A DNA stretch of 64,000 nt, from contig CANJKZ010000922.1 of the NCBI GenBank assembly GCA_947471745.1, positions 2,975,001 to 3,039,000 of the forward strand, in the 5' to 3' direction. Shown here piece after piece: positions 32,085 to 43,189 of this stretch; positions within the stretch are counted from its first letter, which is position 1; every line of letters begins with the position of its first letter. Under the pieces are notes generated by a model. The model ran no database searches. It saw only the letters and a list, made by a program, of their open reading frames with translations, and was not told where the DNA came from. The DNA is from Closterium sp. Naga37s-1. Its lineage: Eukaryota > Streptophyta > Zygnematophyceae > Desmidiales > Closteriaceae. Made by a program: the position numbers and the translations under genes.

Positions 32085-35000
32085 TCAAGAGGTGAGCAAG
32101 TGAGGCAAGGTAGGCACAAGGCCCAGCTGAGTACAGAAGCGCTGATGGTCACAAGGCGCAAGTGCCTTGGTGAAGATATCAGCAGTGTTGGCCTCAGAGG
32201 CCACGTACGCAAGACGCAGCTGACCACGCTGCTGCAGCTCACGAGCAAGAAAGTAGCGGAGAGCAATGTGCTTCGTTCTGTGCTCCAGTCGCTGCTCCCG
32301 ACACAAGGCCAGCATGGCCTTGTTGTCTACGTACAGCACTGGAGGAGAACGAGGCAACTCTCCGAGGTCAGTCAGCAGGTAGGTGAGCCAGCGAAGCTCC
32401 TGTGCAGCCATGGCTCCTGCGTAGATCTCAGCCTCACAACTGGAGCCGAGAACAGAAGACGAGCGAGTAGCCCGCCACGAAACAGAGCCGGAACCAAGGC
32501 TGAAGGTGTAACCCTGTGACGACCGCTGCGTAGCCTGGTCGTCAGCCCAAGAAGCGTCTGCGTGCCCAGTAAGGACCACTGGACTCTGCCCTCCAAGCAC
32601 AAGCCCCATGCCCGACGTACTGCACAAGTAGCGCAACACCCTCTTCGCTGCAGCCATGTGCTCCGGTCTGTGTCTCCCAGGAGCAACATAGCGTGCAAGA
32701 ATGCTAAGAGGGTATGCAAGGTCAGGTCGTGTGCAGGTCATCAGGTACATGAGGCAGCCAACAAGCTCTGGGTACGGGCCACTCGACTCTACGGACTCAT
32801 CCGAAGGCAGAGCTGAGAGCGAGTGGCGAGTAGGCAGAGGAGTGGCCTGAGGCGAGGAGTACGTGAAGCCGAAGCGCTGAAGGACCTGCTGCACCATGTG
32901 TGACTGAGTCAGGGTAATGGTGCGGCGTGCTCTGTCCCGAGTGATCTGCAAGCCAAGGTAGCTGCGCAGTTCACCCAGGTCAGTGCACGTGTGTCTCTTC
33001 TGCAGCTCGGACTTCACGTGGGCTAGTCCAGCAGTGTCAGCTGTGGCAAAGACCAAGTCGTCGACGTACACGAGGATGTAGAACGGTGGCAAAGAAGTGT
33101 CGGTGCGCAGAAACAGCGACGGGTCGGCAGTAGAGGGAGCAAACCCAAGAGCCGCAAGTGTAGTCCTCAGTGTGTCGTGCCACTCACGCGGTGCCTGGCG
33201 GAGACCGTAGACTGGCCGCCGTAGGCTCCACTGGGTGCCAGGAGGAAAAGACCCAGTGAAGCCAGGTGGGCGACGCAGCCAGATCTCCTCGTGCAGGCTG
33301 CCCTGCAAGAAAGCAGTGCTGAAGTCAAGAGAGTGTAGCTCGTAGTCACGGTGAGTAGCTACGTGCAGCAGTACCCGAAGAGTGGTCATCTTCGGGGTGG
33401 GAGAGAAGGTCTGAAAGTAGTCAACTCCCTGCCGCTGACTGAAGCCACGAGCCACGTAACGCGCCTTGAAGACAGGCGGAGAACCCGGCGGTCGCTTCAC
33501 CCTGAAAATCCACATGCCACTGACGATGTTCGCCCCAGGAGGGGGAACAGCGTCAACGTAGGTGCCTGTGGACTTCCAGGAAGCCATCTCTGCGTCCATA
33601 GCTGCCTGCCACCGAGAGGAGTAGGGACCCTCTATCGCCTCCGCGTAAGAGCGCGGAGTCGGGATGTCAAGTGCATCCGGGTCTCCCTCAGGGGTAAGCA
33701 GTACGGACACGAGATGAGGTGAAGCAGCGGCCAAGCACTGGAACTCCTCCTGCCTGTCCTCAAGGACGTCCGTGCCAAGGGCACACTCACCCCCGACGGA
33801 CGGAGGACAGACAGACTCAGACTCAGCAACAAGACTGGCGACGTAGTCTAGGCGACAGCGAGCAGCAAAGTCGACGAGCTCAGCAACTAGAGCAGACGCA
33901 GCAGTGGACTCAAAGGAAGGGTCAGTGACAACCGTAGCAAGGAGACGCGTGACAGTAGGACTGGCAGCGCGAAGAGAGTCCGACTCCTTGTCGGCAAGAG
34001 TAGGAAGAGAAGACTCAGGAGGAGAAGGCAAAGGGGCACGCAGAGGAGCAGTGGACGGACGCAGAGACACCCGGTGCGTGCCAGGGACAGGAGGAGGACG
34101 CTGACGCGAACCGCGACCACTAGTGCGAGCAGCACGGACAGGCGACGCAGGGCGAGACGCAGGCTCACGACGCTCAGCAAGACCTCCAGTAGGACCAGTG
34201 TAGGGAGACGGAGCAGGCAGTGGGGAGGCCGGCTGTAACTGTAACTGCGACGGGACAGGCTATGGACACTCTAAGGGAGGAGGAGGACCAGTAGAAGGCG
34301 GGAGACCAAGAACCTGCTGAAGGAGCGGAACGAAGTACGGCCGAGGCCGCGCGGCGACTCCAGACACAGGAGGGACAGCACCAGCACCCGCAGGGGCAGC
34401 ACCAGCACCAGTAGCAGCTCTAGCTCCAGAACCCCCAGCAGCACCAGTAGTACCCCCAGCAGGACTGCCTCCAGGACCGACAGCAGTAGCCTCCGCGCCA
34501 ACACCCGCAGCAACTCCAGCTCCAGAAGTACCCGCAGGTCCAGCAGCTCCAGAACTCCCAGTACGAGCACCTCCGGGACCCGTGGCACCAGCTCCCTCAG
34601 AAGCAACAGAACCTCCAGTACCCGCAGCACCTCCAGCTCCAGCAGCTCCAGCAGCTCGCCTCCAGCGCCGGGCAAACCACTCACGCAGCTCCTGGGGAGA
34701 GAGTGGCTCTCGGCGAGAGGGAGCACCCGGTGAACCGCCAGGCACAGCACCACCAGGCGTAGCACCCCCAGGCTCAGCACCTCCAGGCGTAGTACCCCCA
34801 GGCTCAGCACCCCCAGACGCAGCACCCCCAGGCTCAGCACCTCCAGGCGTAGTACCCCCAGGCTCAGCACCCCCAGTCGTAGTACCCCCAGACTCAGCAC
34901 CCCTAGGCTCAGCACCCCCAGGCTCAGCACCCCCAGGCGTAGCACCCACACGCTCAGCACCCCTAGAGTCAGCACCCCCAGGCTCAGCACCCTCAGCAGC

Positions 35001-36590
35001 ACCAGAGTCACCAGCGACCTCGACAGGCTCAACAGCGTCTACCTGGGACACACCTGAAGGGGCAGGACCCTGAGGGGGGAGGGGGTCTACCGGGGGGGGA
35101 CCTGGTACAAGGAAGAGCGGTGGCGGGGGGAGGGACGGAGTGCGGTAGGGGAAGAGGCGGTAGTAGGGGACCGACTCGTCGAACGTGACGTCCTGGGAGG
35201 ACAGAACACGGCGAGAGGTGGGGTGGTAGAACTGCCACCCTGGGGCGTCAGGGGGGAAACCCAGGAAGACGCAAGGAGCAGCACGAGGGGACAGCTTGTC
35301 CGCAGACAAGTCACGGACAAACGCCCGAGATCCCCAGACACGGAACGCAGACGCATCGCCAACCTTCCCCGTCCACAGCAAAGCTGGGGAGGTCTCCGGC
35401 ATGGAGACCCTGGGCTGAAGGTTGATCTGATGCGCCGCGTACCGAACCGCAAACGGCCACAGAAAATGGGGGGCAGCTGCATGCATCATGGACGTACGGG
35501 CGACGTCCATGACCATGCCAATGCGGCGCTCAGCAATCCCATTTTGCTGTGGAGAGTCCGGAAGCGTGAAGGTCTGGCGGATGCCTCGTGCACGACAGTA
35601 GGCTCGCAGAAGGCCAGAGGAGAACTCTCCGCCTCTGTCAGAGTGCAGACGCAGAACAGGAAAGTCCGAGCCAAAGCTCCGCCTGAGCTGGAGACGAGCT
35701 GCGCGGATCCAGTCGATCAACACCTCAGTGACATCACCCTTGCTGCGCAAGGGGAAGACTGTGGTGTAACGCGAGTAGTCGTCAACCACCAGCAGGAAGT
35801 AGCGCTCGTGACCCTGTCCACGGACGCGGGCCGGGCCCCACACGTCCATGTGAAGCGTCTGCAGCGGGGCCTCTGTCGGAGGAAACTGGGAGGAGTGAGG
35901 GGTAGCCCGCTGCCGTCCCTCGACACAGGGGACGCAGGTAGGGCCTGGCCCCGGAGGAAGGGGAGGGAGGGACCGGGGAAGACCAGAGACAAGGACACGG
36001 GAGGCCATGCTCCGGAGACGAAGCAGGGAGGGGTGGCCAAGGCGGTGGTGCCAGAGGAGAGTCTCGTGAGACAGGAGGCGACACGAGCAGGGGGCAGACT
36101 CAGGACCAGACCTGGACGCTGCAGCAAACACCTGACCCGACGCAGCTACCTGACCAGACGCAGGGACTGGAGGAGACGCAGTGGTCAGTGTGTACAGGCT
36201 CGACCCTGGCCGACGTGTAAACGTGGCCAGGTGGCGGCCTGTCCGAGCGTCCGTGCAGTGGGTCACCCGCTGACTCGCAGGAGTGAACTGGTGAACCCCC
36301 GCATCCTGTAGGTCAGCACCACTCACCAAGTTCGTAGAGAACGAGGGGAGGTAGAGACCAGACAGGGTGCCAGAGGGGGCCGCCGGACACGGGAGGACAG
36401 TGGAGAAGTGAGCAAGGACAGGACCCCCAGAGGGGTCTGCCAGGGAGACCGCAACTGGCCGGCCAAGCGGCGTGAGTGTGGTGCGGTCTCGAAAGAAGGA
36501 GCGAGAAGCCCCCGAGTCAAGTGTGGGAGGCCGAAGCCGACGCAGAACCTGAGAGAGCAGACTCACCAGCACCTGAGGGAGTAGACGCAC
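32085..36590 (-). pseudogene. Copia J protease-integrase-RT-RNase H
   Basis: Two frames in one phase, 34260-36590 and 32085-34258, are split by a TAG near 34260 where copia D has CAG (ECPQPV). Protease reads LDSGASRSFF near 36515. Integrase has MDVWGP, HSDRGGEF and NGIAERR. A long linker of GGAEPGG/GGTTPGG repeats spans 34600-35010. RT has YVDDLVFA near 33055. RNase H has GHADASWADD and CEAEIYAG, with TGA at 32085. The ATG of the first frame is an out-of-frame artefact of the upstream 8-bp deletion. Confidence 0.9.
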
Positions 36591-36994
36591 CTAGAGCAGC
36601 AGCCTCGCTAGCACCTAGAGCAGCAGCCTCACCAGTACCTAGAGCAGCAGTCTCAATGCCCGGGTCGGGCGGAAAACACCGGTAACAGTCACCCTCATCA
36701 CTAATAGTCACAGTATACACGGCAGCAAGAATAGCATCAAAGTCAAGGTCAAAGACAGCTACACCCGCCCTAGACAGCTCACCCCAGCGGGGGATCTCAG
36801 TGGCCTCAGGGAACTGGTGACGCCAAGCGTCCGTGAGGCGGCCAAAGCAGCGCTGGGTGGAGTGCGCACCCCCGCACTGCTCACCCGCGCGGTCGCCGGT
36901 GCGCAGGACGTAGGTGCACGGACCAGCACCCCCACCCCTCTGGCGTGCAGTGTACCACTCACGGAGCTGCTGAGGGGAGGGGACGTCACGAGTG

Positions 36995-37032
<38 letters not shown>

Positions 37033-38058
37033 CTGACCACCACCGGAGCTGACCCTCTGCGCAGCGCCACCCCGACCAGCTCCACCTCCTCCGCCGCCTC
37101 CTCCTCCACCGCCGCCACCTCCGCTCCCTCCGCCACCGCCGCTGCCTCCTGCGCCTCCACTGCCGCCACCTACACCTCCACCCCCGCCACCACTCCCACC
37201 GCCACCACCACCTCCTCCACCACCTCCACCGCCGCCTCCACCGCCCCCGCTAGCTCCTCCAGCGCCCCTGCCCCCCTTGCCCCTGCCAGGGCGGCGTCTC
37301 CCGCTAGGGGTAGACGCTGCCCCAACCGACTCCAAACCAGCGAGGTCGGCCGCAGCAGCAGAGGCAACAGAGGGCAAAAGAGGGGAGGGGGAACACCCCT
37401 CAAAGATGGGGGTGCGAGGGTCACCACGAGAGGCTCCTACAGCGACTATGCTCTTTTCTGCTGCTAGGAGGGCCTTCTCGAGGAGGTCAACGGTGAGAGT
37501 GGTGGGACAAACCGAGAGGAAGTGGTCCCTGACTACGCGAAGGGAGTCAGGGAGACGGGTGACGATGTAGTAGAGGGTGATGTACATGGGGGGGGGGTTC
37601 TTGGCGCAGAACTCAGCAGGAAGCGCAGCGCGGTAGCGAGTGTCACTAGTGCGGAGGTGCGTGATGAGGTCAGCGACTGTGGGAAAGGCAGCAAGGTCAG
37701 GGAAGAGGTACGGTAGCATGAGGCGGCTCAGTGCAGCAGTGGCAGGGGAGGAGTAGCGTGCAACTACAGCGTCGTACAAGGTCTGAGCACTCTTGTACTG
37801 GCTAAAGTGCGCACGCTCAGAGGTAGGCAGGTGGCGACGCACAGCAAGACGTGCAGCAGCATCGCGCGTGGCCCACTGGGAGCGAACAGTTGCGTCAGCA
37901 TCAGTGGCGGGAGCAGGAGAGGCACCAGAAGTGAGGTCAAAGAGGGAGAGGCCGTCTGCCCTATCGCACTGTAAGAAAAGCTGCAGGTCATCTATCCAGA
38001 CGTCAAAGTCAATGGCCCGACCCTCAGCGTCAAAAGCGAGGACACTAGGGGTAGCCAT
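36517..38058 (-). pseudogene. Copia J gag, frame-shifted before protease
   Basis: The frame from ATG 38058 (MATPSVLAFDAEGRAIDF) parallels copia D nearly residue for residue. It has the gag core, a Gly-rich domain, a run of 11 Gln from CTG/CAG triplets (36998-37030), then C-x13-C-x3-H-x4-C. Compared with D, eight bases are missing just before the protease LDSGA, so gag ends early in SASASHT. Confidence 0.88.
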
Positions 38059-38104
38059 GACAGTAGTAGACTAGCAGCGCAAACAGTGGGGTGAGGGCAG
38101 TGCT

Positions 38105-39090
38105 GTGAGAGAGGCGCTGCTCTTACCGGACAGGGCGGCTCGGGCGGCTCGGCTGCAGGGCGGCTCGGCGACTCGGCTGCTGGGCGGCTCGGCTGCTGGG
38201 CGGCTCGGCGGCTCGGCTGCTGGGCGGCTCAGCGACTCGGCTGCTGGGCGGCTCGGCGGCTCTGCTGCTGGGCGGCTCGGCTGCTGGGCGGCTCGGCGGC
38301 TCGGCTGCTGGGCGGCTCGGTGGCTCAGCTGCTGGGCGGCTAGGCTGCTGGGCGGCTCGGCGGGGCCGCTGAGAGGGCGGCGTCCGGGGCCGCTGGGAGG
38401 AGGCGGCGGGGCCGCTGAGAGGAGGCGGCGGGGCCGCTGAGAGGAGGCGGCGGGGCCAGAAAGGTAGGTGGCGGGGCCGCGTCAGGGGCCGCGACAGGGG
38501 CCGCGTCAGGGGCCGCGTCAGGGGCCGCGGCAGGGGCCGTGTCAGGGGCCGCGGCAGGGCCGCGTCAGGGCGCCGCGTCAGGGGCCGCGTCAGGGCGCCG
38601 CCAGGGGCCGCGGCAGGACCGCGTCAGGGCCGCGTAAGGGGCCGCGGCAGGGGCCGCGTCAGGGGCCGCGTCAGGGCCGCGTCAGGGCCGCGGCAGAGCC
38701 GCTTCAGGGCCGCGTCAGGGGCCGCTTCAGGGCCGTGGCAGGGGCCGCGTCAGGGGCCGCTTCAGGGCCGCGGCAGGGGCCGCGGCAGGCCGCGTCAGGG
38801 CCGCGTCAGGGGCCGCGGCAGGGCCGCGTCAGGGCCGCGGCAGGGGCTGCGTCAGGGCGCCGCCAGGGGCCGCGTCAGGCCGCGTCAGGGCCGCGTCAGG
38901 CGCCGCCAGGGGCCGCGTCAGGGCGCCACCAGGGGGCGCGTCAGGGGCCGCGATAGGGCGCCGGCAGGGGCCTCGTCAGGGCGCCGCCAGGGGCCGCATA
39001 GGGGGCGCGTGGGAGGCGGCGTAGGGGCCGCGTAGAGGCAGCGTAGGGGCCGCGTAGAGGCAGCGTAGGGGCCGCGTAGAGGCAGCGTAG
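38105..39090 (-). repeat. Copia J leader arrays
   Basis: Segment 38130-38360 repeats GGCGGCTCGGCTGCTG, the same unit as copia D's 48480-48720 on the other strand. Segment 38470-39000 repeats GGCCGCGTCAGG and GGCCGCGGCAGG, which D does not have. Short GGGGCCGCGTAGAGGCAGCGTA units follow to 39090. Confidence 0.85.
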
Positions 39091-39207
39091 GGGCCGCTAA
39101 AAAAAAAATTTAGGGCAGGGCGCAATGTGCGCGGGCAGCTAAAAAAAAAATTCTTATGGTGGGCCCTTAGGAAGGAACGGTCCCATGTAGGAACCCGCTC
39201 TATACCA

Positions 39208-39324
39208 TGTGAATTAAGAAAAACAGGAATGAGAATGACTAAGTGAAAGTTGGGTACAAGAAGCAAACCCTAGAAAACTGTACCCCACTCTAGCCTACAG
39301 TAGCTATGTCATATAAATCTGACA
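39208..39324 (-). repeat. Copia J 5' LTR, 14-bp deletion
   Basis: 117 bp. Bases between two ACCCCA repeats are lost relative to the 3' copy. On minus, a TGGTATAGAGC primer site (39197-39207) follows. Confidence 0.9.
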
Positions 39325-39404
39325 TAAGGGTCGCGAGGGTGGCTAGTAGGGCAGCAGGTGGTGGACCCAAAAAACGGTCCTAGAAGGGACCTGCTCTGAA
39401 ACCA

Positions 39405-39536
39405 TGTTGAAGTAACGAACGAGAATGAATGAACTATGGAACAGTTGGGTACAAGTACTAACCCTAATTGGGTTGTACCCCTTATGGGCTACCCCACTAT
39501 AGCCTGCACAAATATAAGCACTATAACATTCTGACA
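39405..39536 (-). repeat. Copia G 5' LTR
   Basis: 132 bp. On minus it is followed at 39404 by TGGTTTCAGAGCAGG, the primer binding site. Confidence 0.9.
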
Positions 39537-39541
39537 CGAAC

Positions 39542-39771
39542 AAGAGCGGGTTCGCGAACCGAACGAAGCACATTGCCCTGCGCTATTTCTTTGTGAAGGA
39601 CGAGATCGAGAAAGGGAGAATCAAGCTATCCTACTGCACCACGTCCGAGATGGCAGTGGATTACTTGACCAAGAAACCCGGAAAGCAGAAGTTCAAGTAC
39701 TGCATGCTGCTGACTGGAGAAAGCCACGTCATCAGCAACGAAGGCAACGAAACTCCAGAAGCGAAGAGGAG
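39542..39771 (+). pseudogene. Copia A RNase H C-terminus
   Basis: Last piece of copia A: SGFANRTKHIALRYFFVKD, then TSEMAVDYLTKKPGKQ. The frame stays open and runs into the 3' LTR, where it stops at 39787. It follows 24682 in phase once copia G and one target copy are removed. Confidence 0.9.
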
Positions 39772-40212
39772 TGTTGGAAACATATAGTTCGCTCTTCTAA
39801 TGTGTCGAGCACTACAACAAAAGCGAAGCGAACTGAAGCGAAGCAACAGCGAGTCAACCAAAGCGGTTGACAGAAAGACAACAAGAAGAGGTTGAGTGAA
39901 GTTCAAAGGTCAGCGACCTTGACTCGTCGAAAAGCAGCGCGATAGCAAGGACACATAACTGACTCACTATTGAGCAGTTATCCGAGTCGTCGCTGTATCG
40001 AACCGCAACAGCAGGTACAGTTAGTGAAATCTTTCACATTCCTTTGTAATCATACAAAAGCTTTGTATCTCTTTGCTATTATTAACTTATCTTGTTCTCA
40101 CATACCAGTGCAAGGTGGTTCAATTAGTTCACTATTACGCTTCCGCTGATACATCACTACTCTGAGACTTGGGTCTTCAAAACGATCCTAAGGGTTTTTT
40201 CTCAGCCCAACA
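39772..40212 (+). repeat. Copia A 3' LTR
   Basis: 441 bp, TGTTGGAAAC...CAGCCCAACA, followed by GAAGG (40213-40217). Confidence 0.92.
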
Positions 40213-42067
40213 GAAGGCATCGTGCACACGCAAATCGTCGGGCAGCAGGAGTTTTGCCGTGACTGGGGTAATCATCTTCAGAATGTTGAAAGGTCCGCAA
40301 TATCGCGGGCGTAGTTTCGGCGAGATGGGCAGTCGAATATTTTTTGTGTCGAGTAGGACTAGTTGCCCCGCAACCATGGTGATTTCCTGTCGCAGCAGAT
40401 CGGAATATTTTCGGGCGGTTGCATTTGCCTTGCAAATGGTTTCGACTTCTTTCTCGTTGGCCGCCTGGAGTTCCATCACAAAGTGTTGGGAACGTGGTAC
40501 CGGGTTCTCGGGTATTGTCCCTGTGGGTACCATGGGATCCATCCCGTTATTCAAGAGAAACGGGGAATGGTTGGTCCTGCTGGACAAGGCGTTGTTGTAC
40601 GCAAATTCCAGCATCGGGAGTGATATTTCCCATCGAGCAGGGTCAGGGCAGTTCGTGCGGATGAGCGGCTACATCGTTTGATTGGTCCGTCGGTTTGCGG
40701 GTGGTAGGCCGACGAAAACTGTAGTCGTGTGCCGTAATGCGACCTAGGATTCCTTCCAAAACCTCGACGTGAATTTCGGGTCGCGATTGCTGACGATCGC
40801 CGACGAGATTCCGTGAAGTCGAACAACGGTTGAGATGAACAGACGCGCACTCTCTTCGGCTGTGATGGTTTTACGACAGGGTGCGAGGTGCGCCATTTTC
40901 GTGAGGCGATCGACGACGACGAACACTGCATCGTTGCCGGATGCGCCAGCTGGCAGCGCCGTGATAAAATCCATTGTCACCTGTTGCCACAGTCGCTCGG
41001 GTGGCTCGAGGGGCTGCAACATTCCATCCGGTCGCTGACATGTTGATTTCATTGCTTGGCACACTCTGCATGAAGACCCATAACGCTGCACGTCAGAGTT
41101 AGCATCAGGCCAATAATACTGACGGTGCAGAATTTTCTGCATCTTGTGGACTCCGAAATGTCCGGAGAGGTTCGAATCATGGACCTTCTGGATAAGCAAA
41201 TCTCGGAGGAGGCGATAAGCGGGTACCCAAACTCGGTCGGTTCCGGCTTTTAGGTAATAATCCCCTTTCTGCGTCGTCACCTGCATGTGATTGCGTGTCG
41301 TGAAGAACGTGTCCGTCTTGTAGCCGTGGGTGAATAGCCCTGAAATTACCAGGTTCGAATGGGATGAGAACTGCAATGAATTGTACTGTCGGGCGGGTCA
41401 AGGCGTCGGCGATGTTATTCGCGCCCTTTTTGTAGGTGATGCGGTAATGAAAATGCGACTCCATGTAGTCGAGCCGCCAGATTTGTCACGGGTTGAGGTT
41501 GGGTTGCGCGCGGAGATACTGTAGCGATTTGTGGTCTATTCGGATAGTGATGTCGGCACCTGTTAGGTAACAGCGCCACAGTTTAAACGCGTGAATGATG
41601 GCAAGCATCTCCTTGTCGTGAATTGGGTAGTTGCGCTCAGCTGCTTGCAGTTTGCGTGACTCGTTGGCGATCTGTTGTAAGCCATTGCCGAAATCTTGGA
41701 GCATCACTGCGCCGATGGCGAAATATGAAGAGTCGGTGATGACTTCGAACGGTCGGGATGGGTCAGCGATGTGAAGGACTGGAGGGGACACTAGCAATTG
41801 CTTCAGCTCCTGAACAGTCGCATTAGCTTCCTCCCCCCACACAAAATTCATGTCCTTGTGCAGTACGTCGGTCAACGGGCCGGTTATCCCTGCCATATTC
41901 GGGATAAACCGCCGGACATAACTCACAAACCCCAGAAAACTCTGAAGTTCGGTGACATTAGTCGGGGCCTTCCACTCCTGGATGGTCTTGATTTGCTCCG
42001 GGTCAATTCTGATGCCGTCGCGTGTGATGACATGCCCCAAAAACCCCAACTCCTGCTTAAAGCTCAC
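40213..42067 (-). pseudogene. Ty3/gypsy RT end, RNase H and integrase
   Basis: Reading on minus from 42067: the RT tail LGFLGHVIT, the connection region (QSFLGFVSYVRRFIP), and RNase H with FEVITDSSYFAIGAV and YPIHDKEMLAI. A stop follows at 41486. Integrase then shows its zinc segment (H-x3-H...C-x2-C in SGHFGVHK and CRVCQAMK) and MDFITALP. A frameshift lies near 40750. The conserved Glu after PQTDG is replaced (TDGPIKR), so the DDE triad is broken. The tail 40213-40614 is open and continues at 521. There is no RT active site: the element is cut off at 42067. Confidence 0.85.
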
Positions 42068-42160
42068 GTCTCATATTTTTTGTGAGCCAACCAAGAGTTA
42101 AACGGTTGGAAATCCGGTAATTGCCAACCAAGAGTTAAACGGTTGGAAATCCGGTTAAAT
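42063..42160. repeat. 37-bp tandem duplication with hairpins at the gypsy edge
   Basis: CCAACCAAGAGTTAAACGGTTGG occurs at 42087-42109 and again at 42124-42146, a 37-bp step. Each copy is a perfect 6-bp inverted repeat (CCAACC/GGTTGG) with an 11-base loop. CTCAC (42063) and GTGAG (42082) form a further hairpin at the exact truncation point of the gypsy element. Confidence 0.75.
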
Positions 42161-43189
42161 CCGGCTCAAACAGCCCAAAGCAAGGGTTAGGGTTGGGAAG
42201 GTTGGTTAGGAGTGGGTAGCCCCTGCAAACCAAATGTACACATCAAACAACGTGCTCTGATCCAGGGTTTGGATACGACCAGCCAGGTTGTGAAACACAC
42301 ATGCATGATGAAATCACAGGTGCAAAAATCAACGTGCGACCACATTGGCATCGCCGAACACTCCCTCGTGCAGTCCAAGCGTTTTACACTAACCTGCAAG
42401 AAATTTGAGATACACAACTCATTACTTCCACAAAACTCAACTAGGCGGCGTCTTTTCAAGTGTTTTATGCGACAATCAGCCTTCCTAGTTCACCGCTAGC
42501 CCCGAAATGACATCTCCTTGCAATCAGCCCTAACGCACCGAGCTACTCTCAACCGTCTCTGTTTAGGAGGTGACGTATTCCAACGACTTCGTCTCCATAC
42601 TGATCCGCAATCCCAATTCCCGATCACTTGAGAGGCAAGAGAGAACGGAGGGCCAATCGTCCCAATCCTCATACGTCGCCCATTTGATAGCACCATTCCT
42701 TGCTGCCACTATTAGGTGAGGGTCGATGGGTTGTGCTGCCACCGCGGCGATTTCGTGGGTCTTGTTAGGCAAAAATTGAACGAGCGGCCCAGCTTTAACA
42801 CGTACGAAATGCACATCGGTTGAATAATAAATTGCTTACTGGTAAAAAAGGTGGGATCAAGAGCAGGATGTATATGATGTGTAGAAAAGCGGGCCACATT
42901 ATTGACGCCATAGGAAAGGGAGGTTTAGGAACTCAGCCTCTTACGGACATTTGAGCGAAATTGGCTAAGGTTTACGCAAATCCGCTCTGCTTGTACCGAG
43001 CGGCCCAATAGCTTGCCGGAATAACTGTACTCGACGTGTAGAAGTCAACAATGCGCTCCGGAATATGAGGTTATGCAATGAGAGGCAAAGTTGTACGAAG
43101 TTTCGAGGCAGAGTGGAGGGGAGGGGATAGCGGAAAGGAAAGGGAGGTGAAGTCAAATGGTGGAGTGTGGTGGGCGATTGAGGGGAACG
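42161..43189. other. No recognisable gene; unplaced low-repeat sequence
   Basis: About 1 kb that resembles none of the elements here and could be host sequence. The only frame that catches the eye is 42563-42814 on minus (84 codons, opened by GTG), with a stretch AAVAAQPIDPHLIVAARNGAIKW whose hydrophobic rhythm recalls a WD40 blade. No flanking exon or clear splice pair supports it. Short frames at 42187-42459 show no recognised family. I do not call a gene. Confidence 0.4.

Larger units (their letters stand above)
31737..39324 (-). mobile_element. Copia J, nearly intact, close relative of D
   Basis: A 7.6-kb minus-strand element in copia G's leader, with target duplication TAAGG at 31732-31736 and 39325-39329. 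LTRs are 31737-31867 (131 bp) and 39208-39324 (117 bp). They differ by one substitution and a 14-bp loss. The coding part is broken only by an 8-bp deletion between gag and protease (about 36525) and a TAG near 34260. Its protein and leader repeats are very close to copia D's, yet its LTR is clearly different. Confidence 0.93.
24683..39536 (-). mobile_element. Copia G, decayed, split by copia J
   Basis: 132-bp LTRs at 24683-24814 and 39405-39536 differ at about 7 positions. Flanks are CGAAA (24678-24682) and CGAAC (39537-39541), a 5-bp duplication with one later change. The insertion lies inside copia A's RNase H. Without J it is about 7.3 kb. Order on minus is leader, gag (from 30577), damaged protease, integrase, linker, RT and RNase H (to 25044). 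Confidence 0.9.
522..40212 (+). mobile_element. Copia A, split into four parts by nested elements
   Basis: The element is bounded by a 422-bp 5' LTR (522-943) and a 441-bp 3' LTR (39772-40212), both TGTTGG...CCAACA, with the target duplication GAAGG on each side. Surviving parts are gag-protease (944-2516), the RT C-terminus (11094-11287), RT/RNase H (24220-24682) and the RNase H end (39542-39771). About 3.3 kb of its own sequence remains. Integrase and most of RT are missing between 2516 and 11094, lost when the copia B pair formed. The LTRs differ at roughly 20 positions by eye plus a 19-bp indel. Confidence 0.9.
1..42067 (-). mobile_element. Ty3/gypsy chromovirus-like element, 5'-truncated, split by copia A
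   Basis: This is the outermost layer of the nested stack. Its minus-strand parts are the 3' LTR (1-186), polypurine tract (187-228), integrase C-terminus plus chromodomain (229-521), and RT end, RNase H and integrase (40213-42067). The two blocks are joined by the duplication GAAGG at 517-521 and 40213-40217, which flanks copia A. The integrase frame that stops at 40213 resumes in phase at 521. The upstream half (gag, protease, RT core) is absent, so the element is 5'-truncated at about 42067. Several stops and frameshifts show it is dead. Confidence 0.85.

Noticed and set aside
42563-42814. A host gene exon on minus resembling a WD40 protein N-terminus
   Set aside because: Only about 45 suggestive residues, no ATG, an in-frame stop just upstream and no convincing splice sites or second exon.
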